From Aquimarina aggregata (GTDB taxonomy: Bacteria > Bacteroidota > Bacteroidia > Flavobacteriales > Flavobacteriaceae), in assembly GCF_001632745.1 (NCBI RefSeq), contig NZ_LQRT01000003.1:186001-250000 (forward strand): a stretch of DNA of 64,000 nucleotides, read 5' to 3'. Position numbers and translations under genes: made by a program. This document shows, piece by piece, positions 46,354-55,722 of the stretch (position 1 is the first letter of the stretch; each line of letters begins with the position of its first letter). The notes below the pieces were generated by a model. That model worked only from the letters and a program-made list of their open reading frames with translations, had not been told where the DNA came from and ran no database searches.

Positions 46354-46854
46354 ATGAAGTCAATTACTTTTTTATCTGTTTTTTTTATTTGTATTATATC
46401 ATTCGCTCAAGATCAAAAAACCAGCACTACTTACTTTCTAGTAAGACACGCTGAAAAAGACCTAAGTGATCCTAAAAATAGAAATCCTAAGCTTACAGAA
46501 GAAGGAGTTTTAAGAGCTCATAATTGGGCAAAAACACTCAAGGACACCAAAATTGACATGGTTTTTTCAACAGATTACTTCAGAACTAAAGAAACTGCTA
46601 AACCGATAGCTGACAGTCAAAATCTGGAGGTTAAACTATACGATCCCAGGAACCTATATAACGAAGATTTTCAACAACAGACCAAAGGAAAAACTGTGGT
46701 CATTGTTGGTCATAGTAACACTACTCCGACGTTCGCAAATAAAATTATCGGAAATGATAAATATGCATCTATTGATGAAAAAATATATGGAAAATTGTTT
46801 ATAATTAGCATTAAAGATGATAAAATTGCAGATATCGTATTAAATATCGATTAA
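46354..46854 (+). CDS. Exported SixA-like histidine phosphatase
   Basis: 166 residues with a signal peptide ending near SFAQ. Histidine phosphatase fold with RHAEK (R31, H32) at the start and VGHSNTTP as the second catalytic block. The layout resembles SixA and phosphoglycerate mutase-like phosphatases, but the signal peptide places it in the periplasm. Substrate unknown. Confidence 0.85.
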   Translation: MKSITFLSVFFICIISFAQDQKTSTTYFLVRHAEKDLSDPKNRNPKLTEEGVLRAHNWAKTLKDTKIDMVFSTDYFRTKETAKPIADSQNLEVKLYDPRNLYNEDFQQQTKGKTVVIVGHSNTTPTFANKIIGNDKYASIDEKIYGKLFIISIKDDKIADIVLNID

Positions 46855-46950
46855 ATTTGAAATGCTTTTTAGTCTAATTTCTTACAAATTCTTCAAAAAA
46901 AGAACATTATTCCTATATAAAACTTACGGTTATCCCTCTATTCTCACTTC

Positions 46951-47002
46951 TTATCGAAAATTTTAAAAAGTTTCTATCCTTTCTTTAAAAAAAGAATACC
47001 TT
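46951..47002 (+). promoter_or_regulatory. Conserved upstream element, curlin gene 1
   Basis: Starts TTATCGAAAA and ends AAAGAATACC, about 147 nt before the ATG. The same element precedes the other two curlin genes. Nothing else was seen in 46855-47097. Confidence 0.55.
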
Positions 47003-47097
47003 CCACTGCACAAAAAAACTTAGCCCCTTCTCAAATCAATACTACTCTTTCTACCTCAAAATCAAATAGTGTATTAATTCTTTTTTAAAATCAAAAC

Positions 47098-48804
47098 ATG
47101 AAAAAAGTTTTTATTGGCTGTATAGCCTTATTAAGTATGTCATTAAGTTTCGGGCAATCAGAAAAAAATAGTGTGAGTCAAAAGGGGAAAAACAATGTTG
47201 CTACAATATCCCAGTATGGTTCGCCAACGGGGCTAGACATTACACAGAATGGTAATGAAAACATCTCTGAAGTAACACAAGGATTAGAAAATAACCCGTC
47301 AAAAGAAGGTATTATATCTCAAAACCAAACAGGAAATCAAAATAACGCAATCATATTTCAACTAGGAACTGGTAATGAAACCTACCAGACACAAACAGGA
47401 GATAACAATATTGCCTCTGCTAGCCAAGATGCTTCGACATCCTTTAGCATCATAAACCAAATACAAACAGGAACAAACAATACAGCTACTGCTACTTTTG
47501 AAAACTCCTTAATTGGTGGCGCTACCATTAATCAAACTCAAAATGGAGATAATAACATTTTGGAAGCAACAAATGCAGAAAGTTTAGTTGATCAACAACA
47601 AGATGGTACAGGAAACTATGCAAATATTATTGCTTCAGGTACACTAGGTAGAATTCAACAAGTACAAGTAGGTTCTAGTAATGCTGCATTTACGTTTCAA
47701 GAAGGGACTGAAAATAGTAGTGTTCAAAATCAAAATGGCGAAGAGAACAATGCAACTATTGAGCAAAACGGTTCTAACAACGACGTTTTTCAAAGTCAAA
47801 CTGGATTAAGAAATAATGCTGCTATAACTCAAAACAATAGTTCCAACAGTAATATTAATCAATCTCAAAATGGTGAGGGAAATGTGGTTAATACATTTCA
47901 ATCTGCAAAATCTTCATCTGCCTCTGCAAACCAATTTGGCAACTTCAATAGTATAACTCAAAACCAAACTGGGATGGAGAATACTATAAGCACTTCTCAA
48001 GATGGTGAATTAAACAATGCCACAGTTACTCAAGATGGCAAACAAAATCAAGTATTTCAAAATCAAGGAGGAAACGCTAACGTCGCTGCTGCCCAACAAA
48101 ACACTTCGGTTTTAAGCTCTATTTCTCAAAATCAAAATGGGCAAGAAAATTCTGCTACTGCAAATCAAAATCAAGGTAACGGAAATACTATTTTGCAAAA
48201 CCAAAGTGGTTTAAATAATGTAACAGTTACAGAGCAGCAAGAAGGAGCAGGAAACAATGCTTTAGCAGAACAATCAGGAGAGTCTAACAGTATTAATCAG
48301 GTTCAAAATAGTGGTGCTAACAATACTTTATCTGCACTACAAGAAGGTGGCTCATCTAATGACATTAATCAAAACCAGACAGGTGAATCAAATACTAGTT
48401 TTGCTCTACAAATCAATAGCTCATCTAATACAATTCAGCAAGTACAATCTGGAGCAAATAATTTTATGGAAGCAACTCAAAACAATGGTACCTCTGATGG
48501 TATTGTACAGACTCAATTTGGTGAGAACAATGCTGCTTCTGCTTTGCAGGGAACAAATAGCTTAAACTCTATCGGAAATATTATTACGCAATCGCAAAAT
48601 GGTAATAATAACAGTATGGTGAATAGTCAAGATGGTGAGTTTAACATTATCCAAAGTACTCAATTAGGGGATCAGAACATCATAAATACTTCTCAAACAG
48701 GAATAGAGAATAGTATTTTCACAACGCAAACAGGTACGTTACTATCAAATAGTATTTTGCAAAATGGCGAAAATAACACAGTGATTTTTACTCAAAAAAA
48801 TTAA
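47098..48804 (+). CDS. Curlin-repeat amyloid-type protein 1
   Basis: 568 residues: signal peptide (ends SFGQ) and then only curlin-type repeats to the end. The recurring unit is about 11-12 residues, Q-x-G-x-x-N with hydrophobic residues alternating (e.g. ISQYG, TQNGNEN), two units forming the 22-residue CsgA-like repeat; roughly two dozen full repeats. CsgA has five. Such sequences form cross-beta amyloid on the surface (curli). It is rich in Gln, Asn, Ser and Thr with almost no Cys. No secretion gene (csgG, E, F) is nearby. The ends are conserved with paralogs 2 and 3. Confidence 0.9.
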   Translation: MKKVFIGCIALLSMSLSFGQSEKNSVSQKGKNNVATISQYGSPTGLDITQNGNENISEVTQGLENNPSKEGIISQNQTGNQNNAIIFQLGTGNETYQTQTGDNNIASASQDASTSFSIINQIQTGTNNTATATFENSLIGGATINQTQNGDNNILEATNAESLVDQQQDGTGNYANIIASGTLGRIQQVQVGSSNAAFTFQEGTENSSVQNQNGEENNATIEQNGSNNDVFQSQTGLRNNAAITQNNSSNSNINQSQNGEGNVVNTFQSAKSSSASANQFGNFNSITQNQTGMENTISTSQDGELNNATVTQDGKQNQVFQNQGGNANVAAAQQNTSVLSSISQNQNGQENSATANQNQGNGNTILQNQSGLNNVTVTEQQEGAGNNALAEQSGESNSINQVQNSGANNTLSALQEGGSSNDINQNQTGESNTSFALQINSSSNTIQQVQSGANNFMEATQNNGTSDGIVQTQFGENNAASALQGTNSLNSIGNIITQSQNGNNNSMVNSQDGEFNIIQSTQLGDQNIINTSQTGIENSIFTTQTGTLLSNSILQNGENNTVIFTQKN

Positions 48805-48819
48805 AATACAATTACGGTA

Positions 48820-48870
48820 AATTCATAGAAAAGGTTCGGAAATTATATTTCCGAACCTTTTCTATGAATT
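48820..48870 (+). terminator. Terminator of curlin gene 1
   Basis: Very long perfect hairpin: 23-bp arms (48820-48842 with 48848-48870), 5-nt loop, 15 nt after the stop codon. The stem contains GGTTCGGAAA. Confidence 0.85.
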
Positions 48871-48975
48871 ACATTATTAACTTTATCTAGAACCATTCAT
48901 AACATATAAATAGATTTTCTCTCATTAAAACAATAGGCCCCATAAAACATACAATTATCTGAATATTTTCTCGTC

Positions 48976-49030
48976 TCATCGAAAATTCAAAAAAGTTCTT
49001 ATCCCCCTTTTCAAAAAGCAATAACTTTAA
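48976..49030 (+). promoter_or_regulatory. Conserved upstream element, curlin gene 2
   Basis: Starts TCATCGAAAATTC, ends AAAAAGCAATAACTTTA, about 131 nt before the ATG. TAACTTTA inside it is one base off TAnnTTTG. The remaining 48871-49106 holds nothing further. Confidence 0.55.
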
Positions 49031-49106
49031 ACACTAAAGTTATCCCAACATATTCGTTCTCTACTTTATCGTACTCTAAAAAATCTTAATCTTTTAAAAC
49101 CAAATT

Positions 49107-50507
49107 ATGAAAAAAGCAATTTTAACAATTGTGATATCCTTATGTTATACCATGGCTATCGCACAAACAGGAGTAAATGATGTCTCTCAATTAGGAAACA
49201 ACAACACATCCGAAATATCTCAAATTGGAAGCCCAAACTCTTTAACGGTAACGCAAACAGGAAACGACAACTTTTCAAAAATAGAACAAGGAGTTCTAGA
49301 TGACCCAGCAATTAATGATTTGATTACACAAAAACAAAATGGTATTGCTAATAGTGCAAAAGTGTTTCAGGTAGGTAATAACAATAAAGTAGTGCAAAAT
49401 CAAACTGGTAATAACAATATCGTAAATGCAAGTCAAGATTTTGTTACTGATTCTAATCATATAGAACAAATACAAAGTGGCGATGATAATGATACAGAAG
49501 CTAAGGTTCGTTTCTTCTCTGAAAGCACAATTATAATTCAAAGCCAGATCGGTAATCTTCAAACAAACAAAACCATTGTTGATGGCCTAAATAGTTCAAT
49601 TAATCAAAAGCAACGAGGATCATCAAATACAATTGCAGTTATAGCAGACGGTAACTTTAATAGCATACTACAAAATCAAACTGGGAATTTTAATACAGCA
49701 ACAATTAATCAAATTACAGATGATAACTCTATTTTTCAAGACCAAAACGGGGATACTAATACATTAATTGCAACGCAACAACGTTCTGAAAATAAAATCA
49801 CACAAGTACAAGATGGAAATTTTAATAAAGCTTTTGCCCTTCAAGAAGGAGCTGTAAATGAATCGAATCAAACACAAAATGGAATTGAAAATAACTCTAG
49901 TATTAGACAATCCAAAGAGTATAATGTAGGAGTAACAGAGCAAACAGGAGAGCAAAATACCATTTCACTAACACAAAATGGTTCTTTTGGTACAATTACA
50001 ATAACTCAAAAAGGAGCATATAATAATGCAACAGCTAACCAAAACTTAGGGCAATACAATAGAATAAATCAAAATCAAAATGGCGATCATAATACTGCAT
50101 TGGCCGAACAAAATTCTGTTTTTTTCGAAGGTGAAATTTCACAAAGTCAAATCGGAAATTCAAATATTAGTACTGCCAGACAAGATTTTGGTATTAGAAA
50201 CAAAATAGAACAAAATCAAATAGGTCAAAACAATACAGTCGAAGCCACACAAGGTGACACAGATTCTTATTCTTCTCAAAATACAATACTACAAACCCAA
50301 GAAGGAAACGACAATATTGCTACTATCTCTCAAAATGGCAATAGTAATACCAGTGAAAGTATGCAAATTGGAAACGAAAATAATTTAACCACTATCCAAA
50401 TAGGCACTTCTAATACTGCAATTATGACACAATCAGGAAATCAGTTGTCTTTTCTTATATCGCAAAATGGTGAAAGCAATACTGTGATTCTTAATCAAAA
50501 TAATTAA
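49107..50507 (+). CDS. Curlin-repeat amyloid-type protein 2
   Basis: 466 residues, signal peptide ending AIAQ, then about 20 curlin-type repeats. The first hundred residues align with curlin 1 and 3 (NDVSQLGNNN, ISQIGSPNSL, TQTGNDN), and the C-terminus ends in a conserved form (NTVILNQNN). Likely an extracellular amyloid subunit. It is the shortest of the three paralogs and more charged than the others (several Asp, Glu and Lys). Confidence 0.9.
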   Translation: MKKAILTIVISLCYTMAIAQTGVNDVSQLGNNNTSEISQIGSPNSLTVTQTGNDNFSKIEQGVLDDPAINDLITQKQNGIANSAKVFQVGNNNKVVQNQTGNNNIVNASQDFVTDSNHIEQIQSGDDNDTEAKVRFFSESTIIIQSQIGNLQTNKTIVDGLNSSINQKQRGSSNTIAVIADGNFNSILQNQTGNFNTATINQITDDNSIFQDQNGDTNTLIATQQRSENKITQVQDGNFNKAFALQEGAVNESNQTQNGIENNSSIRQSKEYNVGVTEQTGEQNTISLTQNGSFGTITITQKGAYNNATANQNLGQYNRINQNQNGDHNTALAEQNSVFFEGEISQSQIGNSNISTARQDFGIRNKIEQNQIGQNNTVEATQGDTDSYSSQNTILQTQEGNDNIATISQNGNSNTSESMQIGNENNLTTIQIGTSNTAIMTQSGNQLSFLISQNGESNTVILNQNN

Positions 50508-50529
50508 ATCTTTATCGATTGTATTTTAA

Positions 50530-50565
50530 AAGAGAGTCGCATTCATTTATAGATACGACTCTCTT
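50530..50565 (+). terminator. Terminator of curlin gene 2
   Basis: Perfect 10-bp stem AAGAGAGTCG / CGACTCTCTT with a 16-nt loop, 23 nt after the stop codon. Confidence 0.65.
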
Positions 50566-50619
50566 AAAAGTATGAATTTACTTACATCTTAACATTAGTA
50601 TGCTATCAATAAGGACATC

Positions 50620-50675
50620 TTATCGAAAAACCACAAAAACTTATATTTCTGGTATTAAAAAAGAATAACTTTAAA
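50620..50675 (+). promoter_or_regulatory. Conserved upstream element, curlin gene 3
   Basis: Starts TTATCGAAAAA and ends AAAAAAGAATAACTTTA, about 135 nt before the ATG. Aligns with elements 1 and 2. Confidence 0.55.
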
Positions 50676-50754
50676 AAGAGAGATAAGCTTAGCTTCCTAC
50701 CCACTGCTCTATTCTTTTCATAATCTAAACATAAATAATCTTAAAATTCTAATT

Positions 50755-52827
50755 ATGAAAAAAGTACTTTTGGGCTGTATAGCCTTGTTAACCGTGTCTG
50801 TATCTCTAGGGCAAACCAACAAAAATAATGTCGAACAAACAGGAGAAAACAATATTTCTAATATTACACAATTTGGAAGCCCAAACACATTAGACATCAA
50901 ACAATCAGGAAATGATAACATTTCTAATGTTTCTCAAGGAACTGATTATGAAGACGCAGAAAGAGCAACTATCACACAAATCCAGACTGGGGATTTTAAT
51001 CAAGCGAATGTATATCAAGTAGGAATAGAACATAATGCTAACCAAACTCAAGTAGGAACGAGCAATTTTGTAGAAACAAGTCAAGAGGGTATTTTAAACA
51101 TAAGTAAAACTAATCAACAAGGGGCTTTTAATTTTATATCTATCGCACAACAAGGAAATAACAATTCTGCCGAACAAACTCAGGCTATTGATAACAATAA
51201 GTCGGTTTCAGTTCAAATAGGAAACAACAATGCACTACTTCAAATCCAAAGCGGTATAGGCAATTCATTAACATCTTCACAAGGAAACATTGACTCTAAT
51301 GCTGAAGGAGGAGATGTAGATCAAATACAAATCGGTAATGAAAATACAGCATCCTCGTATCATGAAAATAGTAATTTTAAAAGTGTTCAACTCCAACTTG
51401 GGGATAACAATAATGCCACAATAACTCAAGAGTCTGGAAAAAACAATGATGTTAATCAACGCCACAGAGGTAATAGAAATATTTTAGGAGCATCTCAAAT
51501 TGGAAATACTAATAGATCTGTTCAATCTCAAACGGGGGATGAAAACAGTAATATTATAACGCAATTTGGAGATGAAAATACAACCCTTCAAAGTCAAACA
51601 GGAAATAATAATTTGGGAGTAACAAATCAAGAAGGTTTTAATAATAGAGCTACCATTACTACTTCTGGAGATTTTAATCAAGCATATCAAAATCAAAGTG
51701 GAACTTCAAATAAAATGGCCATTACACAAAGTGCTTCTGGGAGCAAAGCTTCACAAAACCAAAGCGGAAACAACAACTCTGCCGGAATAATACAAGAAGA
51801 AGGCTTACCACATAATGCTACACAAAATCAAACAGGTACGTCAAATAATGCGTTTATCTTACAAAATACAGGAATAAACGATGCTCAACAAAGGCAATTA
51901 GGGACAAACAACCAGGTAATTTCATTCCAGAGTGGTACTTTTGAACAAAACAGTCAGTTACAAGACGGGGCAAACAACCATGTTACATCTTTTCAATCTG
52001 GTTCTGGTGGTTTTATTACAAGTGTACAAAACGGAGAAAACCACAGTATAGATCAAGAACAAAATGGTGACAGTAATTCTATTAATAGTGTTCAAAGCGG
52101 TATTCTAAATACTATAATATCCAAACAGATTAATGGTGGGAACAATCTAATTGATCAAAATCAGAATGGGGATAGTGGTACTATAAGTGCTACTCAAGAT
52201 TTTGAATTTTCAAGTACAATATCTCAAGAACAAGCAGGCTTTTCAAATACTATTTTAACAATACAAATACAAGGAGATCAAAACAATGCCGAAAGCTCTC
52301 AAACAGGAATAAGTAATACAATAGAACAATATCAAAACGGCTCTATAAATATTGCAAATGCACAGCAAAACGCAGGTAACTTCAACTCACTAGGTCAATT
52401 TCAAATTGGATCAGGAAATATTGGTAATGCTACACAAATTTCTGGTACAACAAACACTATTCAACAAAACCAAAATGGTGATGAAAATACCGTAAGTGCT
52501 TTTCAATTTAATGCAGAAAACAACACCATCCGTCAAGCACAATTTGGAAACGGAAATACTGCTCAAGCAGGACAAATCATGAGTGTTCTTTCTCCAAATA
52601 ATTTGATCACTCAACTTCAAGAAGGAAATGACAATCAAGTAAATAACTTTCAAAATGGTGATTTAAACACTGTTGATAGCAGGCAAAATGGTGACCTTAA
52701 TATTATAAACACTTCTCAAGTCGGTATATCTAATACTATATTAACATATCAAACAGGTACAGCTATTATTAACTCTATTATACAAAATGGTGATAATAAC
52801 ACCGTATTTTTCAATCAAAGCAACTAA
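50755..52827 (+). CDS. Curlin-repeat amyloid-type protein 3
   Basis: 690 residues, signal peptide ending SLGQ, then about 30 curlin-type repeats to the last residue. The start and end (NTVFFNQSN) match paralogs 1 and 2. The signal peptide (MKKVLLGCIALLTVSVSLGQ) is nearly that of curlin 1 (MKKVFIGCIALLSMSLSFGQ), so these two arose by a recent duplication or stay under common selection. Probably an exceptionally large extracellular amyloid subunit. No terminator hairpin is obvious behind it. Confidence 0.9.
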   Translation: MKKVLLGCIALLTVSVSLGQTNKNNVEQTGENNISNITQFGSPNTLDIKQSGNDNISNVSQGTDYEDAERATITQIQTGDFNQANVYQVGIEHNANQTQVGTSNFVETSQEGILNISKTNQQGAFNFISIAQQGNNNSAEQTQAIDNNKSVSVQIGNNNALLQIQSGIGNSLTSSQGNIDSNAEGGDVDQIQIGNENTASSYHENSNFKSVQLQLGDNNNATITQESGKNNDVNQRHRGNRNILGASQIGNTNRSVQSQTGDENSNIITQFGDENTTLQSQTGNNNLGVTNQEGFNNRATITTSGDFNQAYQNQSGTSNKMAITQSASGSKASQNQSGNNNSAGIIQEEGLPHNATQNQTGTSNNAFILQNTGINDAQQRQLGTNNQVISFQSGTFEQNSQLQDGANNHVTSFQSGSGGFITSVQNGENHSIDQEQNGDSNSINSVQSGILNTIISKQINGGNNLIDQNQNGDSGTISATQDFEFSSTISQEQAGFSNTILTIQIQGDQNNAESSQTGISNTIEQYQNGSINIANAQQNAGNFNSLGQFQIGSGNIGNATQISGTTNTIQQNQNGDENTVSAFQFNAENNTIRQAQFGNGNTAQAGQIMSVLSPNNLITQLQEGNDNQVNNFQNGDLNTVDSRQNGDLNIINTSQVGISNTILTYQTGTAIINSIIQNGDNNTVFFNQSN

Positions 52828-52989
52828 TCGTACCTTGATCGATAGAATACTTTATTTGTCAAATTAATTTTATAACCACTACTAATTCACTGTATTTAAG
52901 AGGGGTTTATCATTTATTTTGTCATAATTTTTTTAATTTTTAAAAAAGATATTTATTTTGCATGATATAGAACCCCAAATAGAAACGTT

Positions 52990-53346
52990 ATGAAATATAT
53001 ATTTTTAGTATTAATTTGTTTTTCGACCTCATCAATTATAGCTCAAGATAAAGCTACATATGATAAAGTTTCAAAAACATTTCAAGAAAATTTTAACGCA
53101 CAAAATATAGATGCTATTTTTGATTTGTATACTACAGAAATGCAAAAAGAAATGACTAAAGAAGGGGTAAAACGTTTTGTAAACGGTTGTCATGACCAAT
53201 TTGGAAAACTCAAAGGTTTTACATTCATCGAAGCAGCAGAGGGCATATATAGTTATGATGTAGAATTTGATAAATTGACGTTGGTTATGGAATTACAATT
53301 AAATAAAGAAGGAAAAATTTCTGCTATACAATTTCAAGAGTCTTAA
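52990..53346 (+). CDS. Secreted DUF3887-like protein
   Basis: 118 residues. Signal peptide ends near IIAQ. The mature region resembles NTF2-like DUF3887 proteins (FNAQNIDAIFDLYTTEMQ, KLTLVMELQLNKEGKI). Function unknown. It is transcribed alone, before smpB. Confidence 0.75.
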   Translation: MKYIFLVLICFSTSSIIAQDKATYDKVSKTFQENFNAQNIDAIFDLYTTEMQKEMTKEGVKRFVNGCHDQFGKLKGFTFIEAAEGIYSYDVEFDKLTLVMELQLNKEGKISAIQFQES

Positions 53347-53369
53347 CTATCTTAAAATATTCATTTTTC

Positions 53370-53405
53370 ATACAAAGCTTTCTTTCGAGAAAGCTTTGTA
53401 TTTTT
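53370..53405 (+). terminator. UUCG-loop terminator before smpB
   Basis: Perfect 14-bp stem ATACAAAGCTTTCT / AGAAAGCTTTGTAT closed by a TTCG tetraloop and followed by T residues. It overlaps the smpB -7 box. Confidence 0.9.
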
Positions 53406-53406
53406 G
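53399..53406 (+). promoter_or_regulatory. -7 box TATTTTTG of smpB
   Basis: TATTTTTG matches TAnnTTTG, 30 nt before the smpB ATG. Its first three bases belong to the terminator stem. Confidence 0.5.
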
Positions 53407-53436
53407 CATATACTTATTTCGAACCTAACTATAAAA

Positions 53437-53895
53437 ATGAGTCAAAATAAAATCAATATATTAAACCGTAAAGCTAAATTTGAATACGAATTTATAGATA
53501 AGTACACTGCTGGTATTAAACTCGCAGGAACTGAAATTAAAGCTATTCGTGAAGGAAAAGCAGGTATTGCAGAGAGTTTTTGCGAGTTTAACAATAATGA
53601 ACTCTTTGTTATTAACATGCATATTGAGGAATATTCTCATGCAACATACTTCAATCACCAACCAAAAAGTGAACGTAAATTATTACTGAATAAAAAAGAG
53701 TTAAAGAAACTTGAAAAAGAAGTAAAAAATTCTGGACTAACCATTATTCCTACTCGCTTGTTTATTAATGATCGTGGATTAGCTAAACTTAATATTGCTT
53801 TGGCCAAGGGTAAAAAGATGTATGACAAACGTGAGACAATAAAAGACCGCGATAACAAGAGGGCTTTAGATAGAATTAAAAAAGATTATAAATAA
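53437..53895 (+). CDS. smpB: SsrA-binding protein SmpB
   Basis: 152 residues from the ATG at 53437; the TTG at 53404 lies in the promoter. The family blocks are NRKAKFEYEFIDKYTAGI, GTEIKAIREGKA, NPK-type FNHQPKSERK and KKMYDKRETIKDRD with a basic C-terminus. SmpB binds tmRNA and brings it to stalled ribosomes. The ssrA gene is not seen in the window. Confidence 0.96.
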   Translation: MSQNKINILNRKAKFEYEFIDKYTAGIKLAGTEIKAIREGKAGIAESFCEFNNNELFVINMHIEEYSHATYFNHQPKSERKLLLNKKELKKLEKEVKNSGLTIIPTRLFINDRGLAKLNIALAKGKKMYDKRETIKDRDNKRALDRIKKDYK

Positions 53896-53998
53896 TCTAT
53901 TCATTAATTCCTTTCAATATTTTATTAAATTCTTCACGCTCTTTTTCTCTTAAAATAGGATCTTCAGGATTTAAATCTAAAATTATACTATCCTGTAA

Positions 53999-54646
53999 CT
54001 AGTTTCTATTTTCTAATAAGGGTACAAATCTAAATTCTCCAAATTCACGTTTTTCGAATTGAGTTTCGCTCTTGCGTACAAAAAGGGTCATGATTTGCAC
54101 ATCATCTCCAACAGGAATTACAAGCCGTCCATTTATTTTTAATTGGCTCAATAGGGGTTTTGGCACAAAAGGCGCACCAGCTGTAACAATAATCGAATCA
54201 TAAGGAGCATACTCTACTAACCCTTTATATCCATCTCCAAAAGAAAGATGTTTAGGGCGATACCCTAATTTAGATAGAAACAATTTTGTCTTTTTAAACA
54301 ATTCTTTTTGTCTTTCAATACTATAAACCTTTGCCCCTAGCTCACATAAAACAGCAGTTTGATAACCTGATCCTGTGCCAATTTCGAGTACATTATCTCC
54401 ATTGCTAATTTGCAATAACTCGCTTTGAAAAGCTACAGTATATGGTTGAGAAATGGTTTGATCTGCGGCAATAGGAAATGCCTTGTCCTGATAAGCATGG
54501 TCCTCGAAACTAGAATCCATAAATAAATGCCTTGGTATCTTACTTATAGCAGATAAAACACCTTTATTTTTAATTCCTTTTTCAATTAGAATATTAACCA
54601 ACTGCTTTCTTTTTCCAGCGTGTTTTAATGTGTCTTTAGAATTCAT
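53999..54646 (-). CDS. pcm: Protein-L-isoaspartate O-methyltransferase
   Basis: 215 residues. S-adenosylmethionine-binding LEIGTGSGYQTAVL, substrate loop QTISQPYTV, and IIVTAGAPFVP. It repairs damaged aspartyl residues by methylation. After its TAG stop the same frame stays open for 33 more codons with protein-like sequence. Confidence 0.94.
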   Translation of the reverse strand: MNSKDTLKHAGKRKQLVNILIEKGIKNKGVLSAISKIPRHLFMDSSFEDHAYQDKAFPIAADQTISQPYTVAFQSELLQISNGDNVLEIGTGSGYQTAVLCELGAKVYSIERQKELFKKTKLFLSKLGYRPKHLSFGDGYKGLVEYAPYDSIIVTAGAPFVPKPLLSQLKINGRLVIPVGDDVQIMTLFVRKSETQFEKREFGEFRFVPLLENRN

Positions 54647-54735
54647 TAGGGTAGATTAACAGTCCAAAGTTACATAAACAAATGGGTAAGACCATGAATA
54701 AATTCTTGGAATATTTACATCATGAATGTTTCTAA

Positions 54736-55500
54736 TTATTTTATCAAAGAAGATATCGTATTTTCTAATTCGAAAATAGTATCATGATGAAAACCTTTTT
54801 CTTTATAAACCACTTTCCCTTCCTGATTCATTATCAAATTTGTCGGAAATGATCTTACTCCATAATTTGTAACAACTTGCTTACTTTCGGGAATAATATT
54901 ATATAGAAATTGATGTTTCTTCAAAAATAATTCTATGTTATTTTTTTTATCAAAAGAGAAAGCCAAAAAGATCACATTTTGATTATTCTTGAATTTCTCA
55001 ACTATTTTATTTAAACCCGGCATCTCATCTACACAAGGTTTACAATTTACAAACCAAAAATTAATAACCACGACTTTTCCTTTAAGTTCAGAAAGTTCGA
55101 ATGATTTCCCGTCCATATCCTTCACAGAAAACTCTAATGCTTCTGGGCTTTCACTAGTCTTCTTCTTTAACATTCGCAGACTATTCATTTTTGCCATCGC
55201 TGAAGGCGTTTCATCTAACATTTTTCTAAGTACTACAGCTTCAACCTCGTTGTTTTCATTTATATAAAATTGAGGAAAAAATTTATATGAGTCTAATAAC
55301 GAATTTACTTTATTCATATCCATCTTCTCCCCTTCTAAATCATAAAAAGGTAAATCTGCAATATCCTGTTTAAATGTAATTTTGTTCTTAAGTTCTTGTT
55401 CTCCTACTTTTATTAATCCTTCTAATTCTTTTTGGCCTTGAACATGCAAACAGAATAGCAAAGAAAATAAAATGAAGGGTACCACATTTTTTGCTTTCAT
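54736..55500 (-). CDS. Secreted TlpA-family thioredoxin
   Basis: 254 residues from the ATG at 55500 (MKAKNVVPFI..., signal cleavage near VQGQ). The longer reading from 55551 adds 17 residues before the signal. A thioredoxin domain covers the C-terminal 140 residues, with active site FVNCKPC and GVRSFPTNLIM (cis-Pro). Residues 30-100 form a helical N-domain. It probably reduces periplasmic disulfides, receiving electrons from DsbD. Confidence 0.88.
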   Translation of the reverse strand: MKAKNVVPFILFSLLFCLHVQGQKELEGLIKVGEQELKNKITFKQDIADLPFYDLEGEKMDMNKVNSLLDSYKFFPQFYINENNEVEAVVLRKMLDETPSAMAKMNSLRMLKKKTSESPEALEFSVKDMDGKSFELSELKGKVVVINFWFVNCKPCVDEMPGLNKIVEKFKNNQNVIFLAFSFDKKNNIELFLKKHQFLYNIIPESKQVVTNYGVRSFPTNLIMNQEGKVVYKEKGFHHDTIFELENTISSLIK

Positions 55501-55698
55501 ATGTATACTTTTTTCTTGTAATATAACATTTTTCAAGTGTTTTAAAAACAATTAAACATGAACTATAAACTCTATTTGTAGATATGTTTTCTAGTTTTTA
55601 TTCAACTTAAAAATTACAAAATAAATCCCTTATTAAAATCTTAACAGTCTAAAATTAGGATTTTCAAAACCTAACATCACTTAATTTATAAATAATAC

Positions 55699-55706
55699 TA
55701 TTTTTG
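55699..55706 (+). promoter_or_regulatory. -7 box TATTTTTG of the Gfo/Idh gene
   Basis: Matches TAnnTTTG, 16 nt before the ATG. No clear -33. Confidence 0.5.
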
Positions 55707-55722
55707 TGTAAAATCTTGAATT

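Noticed and set aside
47098-52827. Repetitive DNA considered as a CRISPR array or satellite
   Set aside because: The repeats are codon-based and degenerate at the DNA level, lie in long open frames behind signal peptides, and encode curlin-type units.
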